From Weeksellaceae bacterium (GTDB lineage: Bacteria > Bacteroidota > Bacteroidia > Flavobacteriales > Weeksellaceae), in contig JAIBEX010000009.1 in the NCBI GenBank assembly GCA_019459455.1, positions 558,001 to 622,000 of the forward strand: 64,000 bases of DNA, read 5' to 3'. The position numbers and the translations under genes are program-made. Of the stretch, positions 15,760 through 23,424 are shown piece by piece; position 1 is the first letter of the stretch; each line of letters begins with the position of its first letter. The notes below the pieces were generated by a model. That model saw nothing but the letters and a program-made list of their open reading frames with translations. It ran no database searches and was not told the DNA's origin.

Positions 15760-17871
15760 ATGAAACCCAATACCTTTTTACTTTATGCGGGAGCTCTTCT
15801 TGCATCATCATGTACTACTCAAATGGTAAATTCACTGAAATATCCTGAAACTAAAAAGACAGAACAGACGGATCTGTATTTTGGAACTTCCGTTGCCGAC
15901 CCTTACCGATGGCTGGAAGATGACCGTGCGGAAGACACTAAGGACTGGGTGCAGAGGGAAGTGAATTTTACGAACGATTATCTGAGCAAAATCGGTTTCC
16001 GTGAAGGGATTAGGGCACAGTTGAAAGATATCTGGAATTATGAAAAGATCGGGGCTCCGTTTAAGGAAGGTGATTTCACTTATTTCTACAAGAACGATGG
16101 TCTTCAGGCACAGTCGGTTCTTTACCGGACGGATAGGAACGGTAAGACGGAGGTTTTCCTGGACCCCAATAAATTCTCACAAAAAGGCACGACATCATTA
16201 GCCGGCGTATCTTTCAACAAAAAAGGAAATCTGGTGGCGTATTCCATATCAGAAGGAGGCAGCGACTGGAACAAAATCATCATCATGAATGCCCTGACAA
16301 AGGAGATAATTGATGAAACGATTGCAGATGTGAAGTTTTCGGGTGCCAGTTGGCAGGGCGATGAGGGATTTTTCTATTCCAGCTACGATAAACCGAAAGG
16401 AAGTGAACTCTCCGCAAAGACCGATACCCACAAGGTCTATTTTCACAAGTTAGGAACGAAGCAGAGTGCTGACCGTTTAGTGATTGGCGGCGACTCCTTT
16501 AAAAGGAGATATATGGGGGTTGGTGTTTCCGAGGACGAACGTTTCCAGATCCTCAGTGCATCAGAAGCAACCAACGGCAATGAATTTTATATAAAGGACT
16601 TGAAGAATAAATCGGATTTTATGCCGCTTCAGAAAGGCTATGAGTATAACACCGATTTTATCGATTCCAAAGGAGACTGGATTTATGCTCTGACGGACAA
16701 GAATGCACCCAACATGCGTCTCGTAAAGTTCCATGTAGACAGGCCTGAGGTTTGGACAGATGTCATCCCTGAGAGTACAAACGTGCTGAGCGTTTCAACC
16801 GGATCGGGGTATATATTTGCAAAATATATGACAGACGCAGTCACTTCCATAAAGCAGTTTGATTACGACGGTAATCTGATCCGTACTGTGGAATTACCGG
16901 GAATCGGAACCGCTTCGGGGTTTGGGGGAAAAGATGATGCGAAGGAACTCTATTATTCTTTTACCAATTATATCACACCCGGAACTATCTATAAATTTGA
17001 TCCTAAAACAGGAAAATCGGACATTTATCAGAAACCGAAGGTGAATTTCGATCCGGCAAATTATATTTCGGAACAGGTATTCTACACGTCAAAGGACGGC
17101 ACGCGAATTCCGATGATGATCAATTACAGGAAGGGAACTAAAATGGACGGTAAAAATCCGACGATCCTTTATTCTTACGGTGGGTTCAACATCAGTCTGC
17201 AGCCCGCATTTTCGGTAGTGAACGCAATATGGATGGACAATGGCGGGATTTATGCCGTTCCGAATATCCGTGGCGGTGGCGAATACGGAAAGAAATGGCA
17301 TGATGCCGGTACGAAGATGCAGAAGAAGAATGTCTTTGATGATTTTATTGCCGCAGGGGAATATCTGCAGAAAAAAGGATACACTTCCAGGGAGTATATG
17401 GCATTATCCGGAAGATCCAACGGTGGGCTTTTGGTCGGAGCTGTAATGACGATGCGTCCCGATCTGGCTAAAGTGGCGTTTCCGGGCGTCGGTGTACTGG
17501 ACATGTTGCGTTACAATAAATTCACTGCCGGGGCGGGGTGGAGCTATGATTACGGTACTGCCGAGGATTCCAAAGCGATGTTTGAGTATCTGAAATCGTA
17601 CTCGCCTGTGCATAATGTGAAAAAAGGGGTCTGCTATCCGTCCACCATGATCATTACCAGCGATCACGACGACCGCGTTGTGCCGGCTCACTCTTTCAAA
17701 TTCGGTGCTGAACTTCAGGAAAAACAGTCCTGCAGCAATCCCGTTCTCGTAAGGATTGAAGTGAATGCGGGTCACGGCGCTGGCCGGAGTACCGACCAGG
17801 TAATTGCGGAAAATACAGATTTGCTCAGTTTTGCTCTTTATGAAATGGGAATCAGGAATCTTAAAAAATAG
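15760..17871 (+). CDS. Prolyl oligopeptidase family S9A serine peptidase, probable lipoprotein
   Basis: A 703-residue peptidase. The beta-propeller domain (about residues 60-430) begins with DPYRWLEDDRAEDTKDWV, and the alpha/beta-hydrolase domain follows. Catalytic residues: Ser553 in SGRSNGGLL, Asp in TSDHDDRVVP, and His in NAGHGAG. It would cut peptides after proline. The N-terminus reads LLYAGALLASSCTTQ, a lipoprotein-like signal with Cys after ASS, so it is probably anchored in the envelope and faces the periplasm. The ATG at 15760 fits this signal. It is a single gene bounded by its own promoter and terminator. Confidence 0.92.
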   Translation: MKPNTFLLYAGALLASSCTTQMVNSLKYPETKKTEQTDLYFGTSVADPYRWLEDDRAEDTKDWVQREVNFTNDYLSKIGFREGIRAQLKDIWNYEKIGAPFKEGDFTYFYKNDGLQAQSVLYRTDRNGKTEVFLDPNKFSQKGTTSLAGVSFNKKGNLVAYSISEGGSDWNKIIIMNALTKEIIDETIADVKFSGASWQGDEGFFYSSYDKPKGSELSAKTDTHKVYFHKLGTKQSADRLVIGGDSFKRRYMGVGVSEDERFQILSASEATNGNEFYIKDLKNKSDFMPLQKGYEYNTDFIDSKGDWIYALTDKNAPNMRLVKFHVDRPEVWTDVIPESTNVLSVSTGSGYIFAKYMTDAVTSIKQFDYDGNLIRTVELPGIGTASGFGGKDDAKELYYSFTNYITPGTIYKFDPKTGKSDIYQKPKVNFDPANYISEQVFYTSKDGTRIPMMINYRKGTKMDGKNPTILYSYGGFNISLQPAFSVVNAIWMDNGGIYAVPNIRGGGEYGKKWHDAGTKMQKKNVFDDFIAAGEYLQKKGYTSREYMALSGRSNGGLLVGAVMTMRPDLAKVAFPGVGVLDMLRYNKFTAGAGWSYDYGTAEDSKAMFEYLKSYSPVHNVKKGVCYPSTMIITSDHDDRVVPAHSFKFGAELQEKQSCSNPVLVRIEVNAGHGAGRSTDQVIAENTDLLSFALYEMGIRNLKK

Positions 17872-17878
17872 AAACAGA

Positions 17879-17909
17879 AAAGAGGCTTTCCTTATGGAGG
17901 CCTCTTTTT
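17879..17909 (+). terminator. Terminator of the S9A peptidase gene
   Basis: Stem AAAGAGGC (17879-17886) with GCCTCTTT (17900-17907), an inner TCC/GGA, and a short T-run. Confidence 0.8.
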
Positions 17910-17929
17910 ATTATATTCAACAGGGAAGT

Positions 17930-18163
17930 TTATCTTCTCGTACGCTGCCTGATGGGATTCAGCAGTTCCGTAAGTCCGTTCACCTTTATTTCATAAATGG
18001 TGGATAGCTGCATGCCCAGTTTGCCGCCCGGCATTCCTTTGCTTTGGAACCATTCAAGATACGAAATCGGAAGGTCGGCAATGATAACCCCTTTATATTT
18101 TCCGAAAGGCATCTTTTCGGCACAGATTTCGGCAAGGATCTGCGGATTCAGCCCTTCTGTCAT
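17930..18163 (-). CDS. DUF3820 family protein
   Basis: A 77-residue protein with the DUF3820 core MPFGKYKGVIIADLPISYLEWF and a basic C-terminus (NPIRQRTRR). The family is small, cytosolic and uncharacterised; related sequences occur at the ends of some exonucleases. It is last in the minus-strand sulfur block and overlaps the DUF6132 gene by 4 bp (ATGA-type). Co-transcription with sulfur genes is certain from spacing, but a sulfur role is only inferred. Confidence 0.8.
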   Translation of the reverse strand: MTEGLNPQILAEICAEKMPFGKYKGVIIADLPISYLEWFQSKGMPGGKLGMQLSTIYEIKVNGLTELLNPIRQRTRR

Positions 18164-18396
18164 TCCTGATGGTTTTGCGGTTGATCCGGTGCTGAACCTT
18201 TCTTCCCCTTTGGTTTTTCAAACATGGAGAACATAAGGTAACCCATGACCATTCCATATGCTGAAGAATTCAGAGGTTTGGAGGTAATGGCGCAACTGCC
18301 GCTGTTGCAGCCGATGAAATAATAGTAGGCGAATCCCAAAATTCCACCCAGGACGATGCCCGCAATGCCTAACTGATATTTTCTAAGGAAATTCAT
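18160..18396 (-). CDS. DUF6132 family membrane protein
   Basis: A 78-residue protein with two membrane helices (residues ~10-28 and ~46-60). Between them sits the family signature GCNSGSCAITSKPLNS, with two Cys that could carry a persulfide or disulfide, and YGMVMGYL follows. The tail is hydrophilic. Homologs often sit beside rhodanese or sulfur-transport genes, which fits here. It overlaps both neighbours by 4 bp, so the cupin, DUF6132 and DUF3820 genes are translationally coupled. Confidence 0.8.
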   Translation of the reverse strand: MNFLRKYQLGIAGIVLGGILGFAYYYFIGCNSGSCAITSKPLNSSAYGMVMGYLMFSMFEKPKGKKGSAPDQPQNHQE

Positions 18397-18695
18397 AGTT
18401 CAATTTCTTTTGTAATGAGGAATAAATTTTTATCCAGAATGCCGTGGACACTGTGTTCAACATCAACCGGAATTTCGAAAATATCGAACTCCTTCAGCGT
18501 TAATTCTTCGTCCGGCAGGACGAATTTTATTTCGCCTTTCAGCACAATCAGTGTGGCCGGAATCTCTGTGGTGTGTTTTTCGAGTATGGTTCCGCGACCC
18601 AATGCCACTGCGAACTGCTGAAGGGTTTCCGTTTTCTTAATCTGAAATACGGAGGGTTTATTCAGCAGAAAATCTGTGTATTTTAATATATTCAT
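18393..18695 (-). CDS. Small cupin-domain protein
   Basis: A 100-residue single-cupin protein: strands around RGTILEKHTTEIPATLIVLKGEIKF and then EFDIFEIPVDVEHSVHGI. A His in EKHTTEIP and another in VEHSVHGI could bind a metal, but the first motif is incomplete. Small cupins include sensor and thiol-handling proteins; the function here is open. It lies 7 nt downstream of the MBL/rhodanese gene and overlaps DUF6132 by 4 bp. By context it may bind or sense a sulfur compound. Confidence 0.75.
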   Translation of the reverse strand: MNILKYTDFLLNKPSVFQIKKTETLQQFAVALGRGTILEKHTTEIPATLIVLKGEIKFVLPDEELTLKEFDIFEIPVDVEHSVHGILDKNLFLITKEIEL

Positions 18696-18702
18696 TCCGT
18701 GC

Positions 18703-20115
18703 TTAGTTTAAAGTTTTACTTTGGCAAACGAACTGTGAGGTGGGCACTTTTTCTGTTTTCTTAATCCCGTTGAAACCGCCTTCAACCTCCGTGAAGTTTC
18801 TGATTCCGCGGGAATTAAGAATACTCGCCGCAATCATGCTCCGGTAGCCCCCGGCGCAATGCAGGAAGAAATGTTCCTTGTCAGCCAGGCTTCCAACCCA
18901 CTCTGATATTTTATCGAGCGGCCTGTTGTAAGCCTCATCCACATGTTCAGCGGCATATTCTGTTTCCTTACGGACATCAATCACTTTGGAATCTGCTGTA
19001 AATCCTGAAGCAAAGTCTTCCGGTGAGATTCTTTTGATTTCATCGGTTTCGTTGCCCGAATTTTTCCAGTTTTCAAAACCGCCCTGCAGGTAACCGATTA
19101 CATTGTCAAACCCTACTCTGGAAAGTCTCGTGATGGCTTCTTCTTCGGTTCCCACCTCGGTGATAAGCGCAATTGGCTGTTTTACATCAACAATCATTGC
19201 TCCGACCCATGGTGCGAAATCACCCTTCAGGCCAATATTAACAGAATTGGGTACGAATCCCTTATGAAAGTCCGCCGCGCTTCTCGTATCAAGAATCAAT
19301 GCGCCTGTTTCTTCCACAGTAGATTCAAAACTCGCCGGCGATATTGGATTCAGGCCTTTATTCATCACGTTTTCAAAACTTTCATATCCACCTTTATTCA
19401 TGGCCACGTTCATGCCGAAGTATTTTGGCGGGGCAGTAAGACCATCCAACACCGCTTCCACAAAAGCTTCTTTATTGGGTTGATTGAGCGCATAGTTTGT
19501 TTTCTTTTGGTTCCCGAGCGTGTCTACTGTTTCTTTCTGCATGTTCTTTCCGCACGCGGAACCTGCGCCGTGAGCGGGATAGACCGTAATGTCATCTGCA
19601 AGTGGTAAAATTTTATTCTGAAGGCTATCGTACAGGATTCCGGCGAGTTCTTTCTGGGTCATATCTGCGGCCTTCTGTGCAAGATCAGGTCTTCCGACAT
19701 CCCCTAAAAACAGGGTGTCCCCGGAGAATATGGCAGTTTCCTTACCCTCCTCATCAATAAGGAGATAGGTTGTGCTTTCCATCGTATGTCCAGGTGTGTG
19801 CAGTACTTTTATCTTCACTTTACCGATTTCGAAAATCTGCTGATCCTCGGCAGTAATTGCTTCAAACTCAGGTTCTGCGGAGGGTCCGTATACGATTGGG
19901 GCCCCGGTCTTTCTGCTTAAATCTAAATGTCCCGAAACAAAATCTGCGTGAAAATGGGTCTCAAAGATGTATCTCAGGTTGACGTCATCTTTTTCAAGTC
20001 GGTTAAGGTAAGGCTGGATTTCGCGCAGCGGGTCTATGATCGCTGCCTCATTTTCTGAAACGATATAGTAAGCGCCCTGTGCCAGGCATCCGGTATATAT
20101 TTGTTCTATTTTCAT
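18703..20115 (-). CDS. Metallo-beta-lactamase/double rhodanese protein (persulfide dioxygenase type)
   Basis: A 470-residue fusion. Residues 1-~230 are an MBL hydrolase with the metal motif THFHADFVSGH, then HTPGHTMEST and FSGDTLFLGDVGRPDL, the pattern of ETHE1-like persulfide dioxygenases. Residues ~265-355 form a rhodanese domain without a catalytic Cys (IALITEVG at the loop). Residues ~375-460 form a second rhodanese with the active loop HCAGGYRS. The family oxidises glutathione- or protein-persulfide to sulfite and handles sulfane sulfur. The exporter gene upstream would remove the sulfite. A CRP/FNR-type site lies at 20168-20183. Confidence 0.92.
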   Translation of the reverse strand: MKIEQIYTGCLAQGAYYIVSENEAAIIDPLREIQPYLNRLEKDDVNLRYIFETHFHADFVSGHLDLSRKTGAPIVYGPSAEPEFEAITAEDQQIFEIGKVKIKVLHTPGHTMESTTYLLIDEEGKETAIFSGDTLFLGDVGRPDLAQKAADMTQKELAGILYDSLQNKILPLADDITVYPAHGAGSACGKNMQKETVDTLGNQKKTNYALNQPNKEAFVEAVLDGLTAPPKYFGMNVAMNKGGYESFENVMNKGLNPISPASFESTVEETGALILDTRSAADFHKGFVPNSVNIGLKGDFAPWVGAMIVDVKQPIALITEVGTEEEAITRLSRVGFDNVIGYLQGGFENWKNSGNETDEIKRISPEDFASGFTADSKVIDVRKETEYAAEHVDEAYNRPLDKISEWVGSLADKEHFFLHCAGGYRSMIAASILNSRGIRNFTEVEGGFNGIKKTEKVPTSQFVCQSKTLN

Positions 20116-20138
20116 ATTTTTGATATTATTGGTTATGG

Positions 20139-20146
20139 CAAATTTC
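20139..20146 (-). promoter_or_regulatory. Possible -7 element of the MBL/rhodanese operon
   Basis: GAAATTTG on the minus strand, one mismatch to TAnnTTTG. It lies 36.5 bp from the centre of the CRP/FNR-type site, the same distance as at the exporter promoter. The identical spacing is the main support. Confidence 0.5.
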
Positions 20147-20167
20147 GCCTTATTTGTTTTAATTTTC

Positions 20168-20183
20168 TGTGATGGAGATCACT
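20168..20183. promoter_or_regulatory. CRP/FNR-type operator upstream of the MBL/rhodanese operon
   Basis: TGTGA-TGGAGA-TCACT, matching TGTGA-N6-TCACA with one mismatch. Its centre is 20175.5, about 42 bp upstream of the predicted start, where class II activators of this family bind. Confidence 0.65.
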
Positions 20184-20251
20184 TTTTCAATTGATGAAGG
20201 CAATTGCTTTTATTTAACTGAATCTACTCAGGCATCTTGAAATTTTCATGC

Positions 20252-21052
20252 TTACATGACCTGCTTTATAAGCAGTTCATTCAGGATGATGAAAATGGCC
20301 ATGACCAGTACAAACCAGCCGAACATAGGCCGAAGCTTCCGGCCTTCTATTTTTTTCGCAATCTGTACCCCGATGAGAATTCCCACCACCGAAAGTGCGG
20401 TAAAGGATAAGAGAAAATTCCAGTCTATAGGCACTTTGTCCAGCGAGGAAACGAATCCGATCAGGGAATTTATTGAAATGATGAACAGGGAGGTTGCCAC
20501 CGCCTGTTTCATGGATACCCTGAGCAGCATAACGAGGGCAGGGACAATGAGAAAGCCGCCACCAGCCCCTATGAATCCGGTAATGATACCCACCAAGAGC
20601 CCCTGGGACATTAGGAGGGTATAGTTGACCTCATCCGATTTCCTGATTCTCTGCCGGTCAATTTTCCTGATCATCTTGAATGCGGAAATAAGCATCAGCA
20701 ATGCAAACAGAACCAGGACAAACATTTCTTTCGTCAGCGTGATGCCCCAGCGGTTGATGATGAAAGGTGGTAAATGAGGCAAAACGACCCGCCTTGAGAA
20801 GAGGATGCCTAAAACCGAAGGTAAGCCAAACAAGAGCGCGGTCCTAAAATTCACCGTTCCCTGCCTGATAAATCCCACAGAGCCGGCAGAACTCGTGACG
20901 CCTACCACAAACAGGGAAAGGGTGGTGGCGGTGATGGCGTCAATATTAAAGATATAAGCGAATACAGGCACACTCAGGATGCTTCCGCCTCCGCCTATAA
21001 TACCCATTACCAAACCGATTACAATTGCAAAAAAATATCCCAGGATTTCCAT
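20252..21052 (-). CDS. TauE/SafE (TSUP) family sulfite exporter
   Basis: A 266-residue membrane protein with about eight helices in two repeats. Both carry the family glycine motif: GLVMGIIGGGGSILSVPVFAYIF near the N-terminus and GIITGFIGAGGGFLIVPALVML in the second half. TSUP proteins move sulfite, sulfonates or other organosulfur anions across the inner membrane. It lies just upstream of the persulfide dioxygenase-type gene, whose product would be sulfite. The 136-bp spacer between them holds a second regulated promoter. The mRNA appears to start at the ATG. Confidence 0.9.
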   Translation of the reverse strand: MEILGYFFAIVIGLVMGIIGGGGSILSVPVFAYIFNIDAITATTLSLFVVGVTSSAGSVGFIRQGTVNFRTALLFGLPSVLGILFSRRVVLPHLPPFIINRWGITLTKEMFVLVLFALLMLISAFKMIRKIDRQRIRKSDEVNYTLLMSQGLLVGIITGFIGAGGGFLIVPALVMLLRVSMKQAVATSLFIISINSLIGFVSSLDKVPIDWNFLLSFTALSVVGILIGVQIAKKIEGRKLRPMFGWFVLVMAIFIILNELLIKQVM

Positions 21053-21057
21053 GTCTG

Positions 21058-21065
21058 CAAAAGTA
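21058..21065 (-). promoter_or_regulatory. -7 promoter element of the TauE/SafE gene
   Basis: TACTTTTG on the minus strand, ending 6 nt before the ATG at 21052. The predicted start coincides with the start codon. Confidence 0.65.
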
Positions 21066-21082
21066 TTTATTAATTTAGGTAT

Positions 21083-21106
21083 GTTCTGTGATGCTGTTCA
21101 CAGAAC
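21083..21106. promoter_or_regulatory. CRP/FNR-type operator upstream of the TauE/SafE gene
   Basis: A perfect inverted repeat: GTTCTGTGA (21083-21091), spacer TGCTGT, TCACAGAAC (21098-21106). The core is an exact TGTGA-N6-TCACA. Its centre (21094.5) is 36.5 bp from the -7 element and about 42 bp from the predicted start, the class II activator position. It lies just downstream of the gene ending at 21109. Confidence 0.8.
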
Positions 21107-21108
21107 CC

Positions 21109-21552
21109 TCAGGAAATGCTGATAATCTTGTATGTATTCGTTCCCAACTCCAGGCTGTCGCCGGTTTTTTTGCCCTTTATCTTCGGGTAAATGGGCGCCT
21201 CGGGAGAAATGCAGAATACTTCCTTTCCGTTATATTTGAATGCAGGAAGCGCAACACCCAGGAAAAAATAATTTTTATCAGTTTCTACCAAAGCACCATG
21301 TTCCGCCTCGGTATACGTCTGGTCCTTTTCGCCAAGTACGAAGGTAAGGTCGGCTTTCTCTTTGTTAAGCATCTTTTCGAACCGGAGTTGCATGTCCTTT
21401 GCTTCAGTCTGGCGTGCGTAGTCGTCCGGATCGGAAGTGTCATCCTCGTCCATATCCGATTCCTTTTTATATAGTTTTACAGAATTCTGCAAATTTTCAA
21501 TCACTTTATTTTGTTCGTCCAGGATCCTGGACAGTATTTCTTCTCGTTTCAT
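21109..21552 (-). CDS. GreA/GreB-like transcription factor family protein
   Basis: A 147-residue protein with a charged helical N-terminal half (residues ~1-75, likely coiled coil, with SDMDEDDTSDPDDY) and a C-terminal beta domain like that of GreA/GreB (VETDKNYFFLGVALP, then SPEAPIYPKIKGKKTGDSLEL and YKIISIS). True GreA/B carry an acidic pair at the coiled-coil tip that restarts backtracked RNA polymerase; here the acidic loop is present but unusual. It could be a Rnk- or GreA-like RNA polymerase-binding factor. It is a single gene. Confidence 0.7.
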   Translation of the reverse strand: MKREEILSRILDEQNKVIENLQNSVKLYKKESDMDEDDTSDPDDYARQTEAKDMQLRFEKMLNKEKADLTFVLGEKDQTYTEAEHGALVETDKNYFFLGVALPAFKYNGKEVFCISPEAPIYPKIKGKKTGDSLELGTNTYKIISIS

Positions 21553-21878
21553 TTTTCTAATTTATAAGCGTACCAAATCTACTGAAAATAATTGAATTTT
21601 GAATGAAGAACCCGACCCGTACTTCTTGAATTTTAAACGAAAAAAATGGTCTTATCTGCAAGGAAAATAGATCTGTTTGGAGTTCGGCTGGAATTGCTCT
21701 TTGTTCCAGATACGCCTCACATCTTTGAACCTTCATTTCTTCCCATATTGTCGGTGAATGGCGGTAAGGAAAGCTAAAGCAAGGGAATTGAGTTCTGTAT
21801 TCTCAGGGTTCTTCCAAATTAATAAATTTTACTTTTACCTTAAAAAATTTTACCTTTAGCGTTTAAAAGACAGAAATT
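21553..21878. other. 326-bp intergenic region
   Basis: AT-rich spacer between divergent genes. The only open frame with an ATG that I find is 43 codons on the plus strand (21646-21777), with no promoter-like element or recognisable product. A near-match to the -7 element (TACCTTTA, about 21851-21858) could serve the HerA-like gene. Confidence 0.4.
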
Positions 21879-23402
21879 ATGGGAGACAGGGCTAAATTTA
21901 TCCAGGACCTCAACACGAGATATACTCCAAAAGGGGAGCACATTATTCTTGGAAAAGGGATTCTGGGTAGTGAGGTGATAACGGAAGTGGATGTCATGTT
22001 ACCGCTGAAAACCATTAACCGTCACGGACTCATAGCAGGTGCGACCGGAACAGGTAAAACAAAAACTGTACAGGTTTTTGCAGAGCAACTTTCGCATGCA
22101 GGAATTCCGTCCCTCGTTTTGGATATCAAGGGGGATTTCTCAGGAATTGCAGAACCAGGGGCCAGAAATCCTATTATTGATGAACGCTACGCAAAAACCC
22201 AATTACCATGGGCTGCGCAACGATTTCCGGTTGAACTGATGACTATTTCTGGTGAAAAAGGAGTGAAACTTCGCGCAACCGTTACCGAGTTCGGTCCCGT
22301 TCTCCTTTCCAAAATCCTGGATTTGAATGAAACACAGTCCAGCATCATGTCCATCGTTTTCAAATACTGTGATGATAAGGGCCTGCCGCTTATAGATCTT
22401 GAAGACCTGAAGAAAGTACTGAAATATGTTACCGACACCCCGCAGGGTAAGGCGGACATCACCAATAATTATGGCTCCATATCGCCGGCCTCCCTCGGTA
22501 CAATCCTTCGTTCGATTGTGGCAATGGAACAGCAGGGCGCTGCGCAGTTTTTCGGCGAACCTAGTTTTGATGTGCTGGATTTACTCCAGCAAAGAGAAGG
22601 CAAAGGCGTTGTTAATATTCTGCGCGTCGGAAATATCCAAAGCCAGCCGCAGCTCTTTTCCACCTTTATGCTTTCGCTTTTCGCTGAAATTTACATGACC
22701 TTTCCTGAAGAAGGCGATACCGGCAAACCGAAACTCGTCCTTTTTATCGATGAGGCGCATTTGATTTTTAAAGAGGCTTCAAAGACCCTCCTCAACCAAA
22801 TTGAAACGATGGTGAAACTTATCCGTTCCAAGGGGGTGGGAATCTATTTCATTACGCAGATTCCGGGCGATGTCCCGGAAAATGTCCTCAGTCAGTTGGG
22901 TTTGAAAATTCAGCACGCACTGCGTGGATTTACCGCTAAAGACCGAAAGGAAATTGATAAGGCAGTGGAAAATTATCCCATAACAGAATTTTATGATGCC
23001 GGTCAGCTCATACAGAATCTCGGGATAGGCGAGGCATTTGTAACGGCTTTGGATGAAAAAGGCATACCTACCCCGCTGGTTCATACCTACCTCATTTCCC
23101 CGGAGAGCAGAATGGATGTTCTTAATGATGTTGAGGTCGCAGACCTTACTTCAAGGTCCGCATTGGTGGCAAAATATGAACAGGCGGTGGACAGGGATTC
23201 CGCATATGAAATGCTGACCTCCCGTATGGAGCAGGCTGTGCAGTCTGCTGCTCCTGATCAGAAAGTAAAACCGGTAAAGGAGGAACCTGGAATGTTTGAA
23301 ACCGTTTTGAAATCCAGGGCAGGAAAAACCTTTACCAATACGCTTATGCGTGAAGGCGCAAAGGCGATTCTGGGCATGTTCGGTTTGGCAAGAAGAAGAT
23401 AA
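21879..23402 (+). CDS. HerA-like ATPase (DUF853, YjgR type)
   Basis: A 507-residue ATPase of the FtsK/HerA superfamily. Walker A is GATGTGKTKTVQ (residues ~52-63), Walker B is LVLFIDEAHLIF, and a sensor-like QIPGDVPENVLSQLG follows. The family is called a helicase by homology to archaeal HerA, but YjgR-type proteins have no settled role; a DNA-pumping or repair role is possible. The C-terminus ends in a basic GLARRR. It is followed within 22 nt by the exonuclease gene, so the two may be co-transcribed and act on DNA together. No NurA homolog is nearby. Confidence 0.85.
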   Translation: MGDRAKFIQDLNTRYTPKGEHIILGKGILGSEVITEVDVMLPLKTINRHGLIAGATGTGKTKTVQVFAEQLSHAGIPSLVLDIKGDFSGIAEPGARNPIIDERYAKTQLPWAAQRFPVELMTISGEKGVKLRATVTEFGPVLLSKILDLNETQSSIMSIVFKYCDDKGLPLIDLEDLKKVLKYVTDTPQGKADITNNYGSISPASLGTILRSIVAMEQQGAAQFFGEPSFDVLDLLQQREGKGVVNILRVGNIQSQPQLFSTFMLSLFAEIYMTFPEEGDTGKPKLVLFIDEAHLIFKEASKTLLNQIETMVKLIRSKGVGIYFITQIPGDVPENVLSQLGLKIQHALRGFTAKDRKEIDKAVENYPITEFYDAGQLIQNLGIGEAFVTALDEKGIPTPLVHTYLISPESRMDVLNDVEVADLTSRSALVAKYEQAVDRDSAYEMLTSRMEQAVQSAAPDQKVKPVKEEPGMFETVLKSRAGKTFTNTLMREGAKAILGMFGLARRR

Positions 23403-23424
23403 ATTTGGGACAGAGAAGAAAACA

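Noticed and set aside
21646-21777. A 43-codon ORF in the 21.55-21.88 kb spacer
   Set aside because: No promoter element, no recognisable product and no coupling to a neighbour, so it is noted but not called as a gene.
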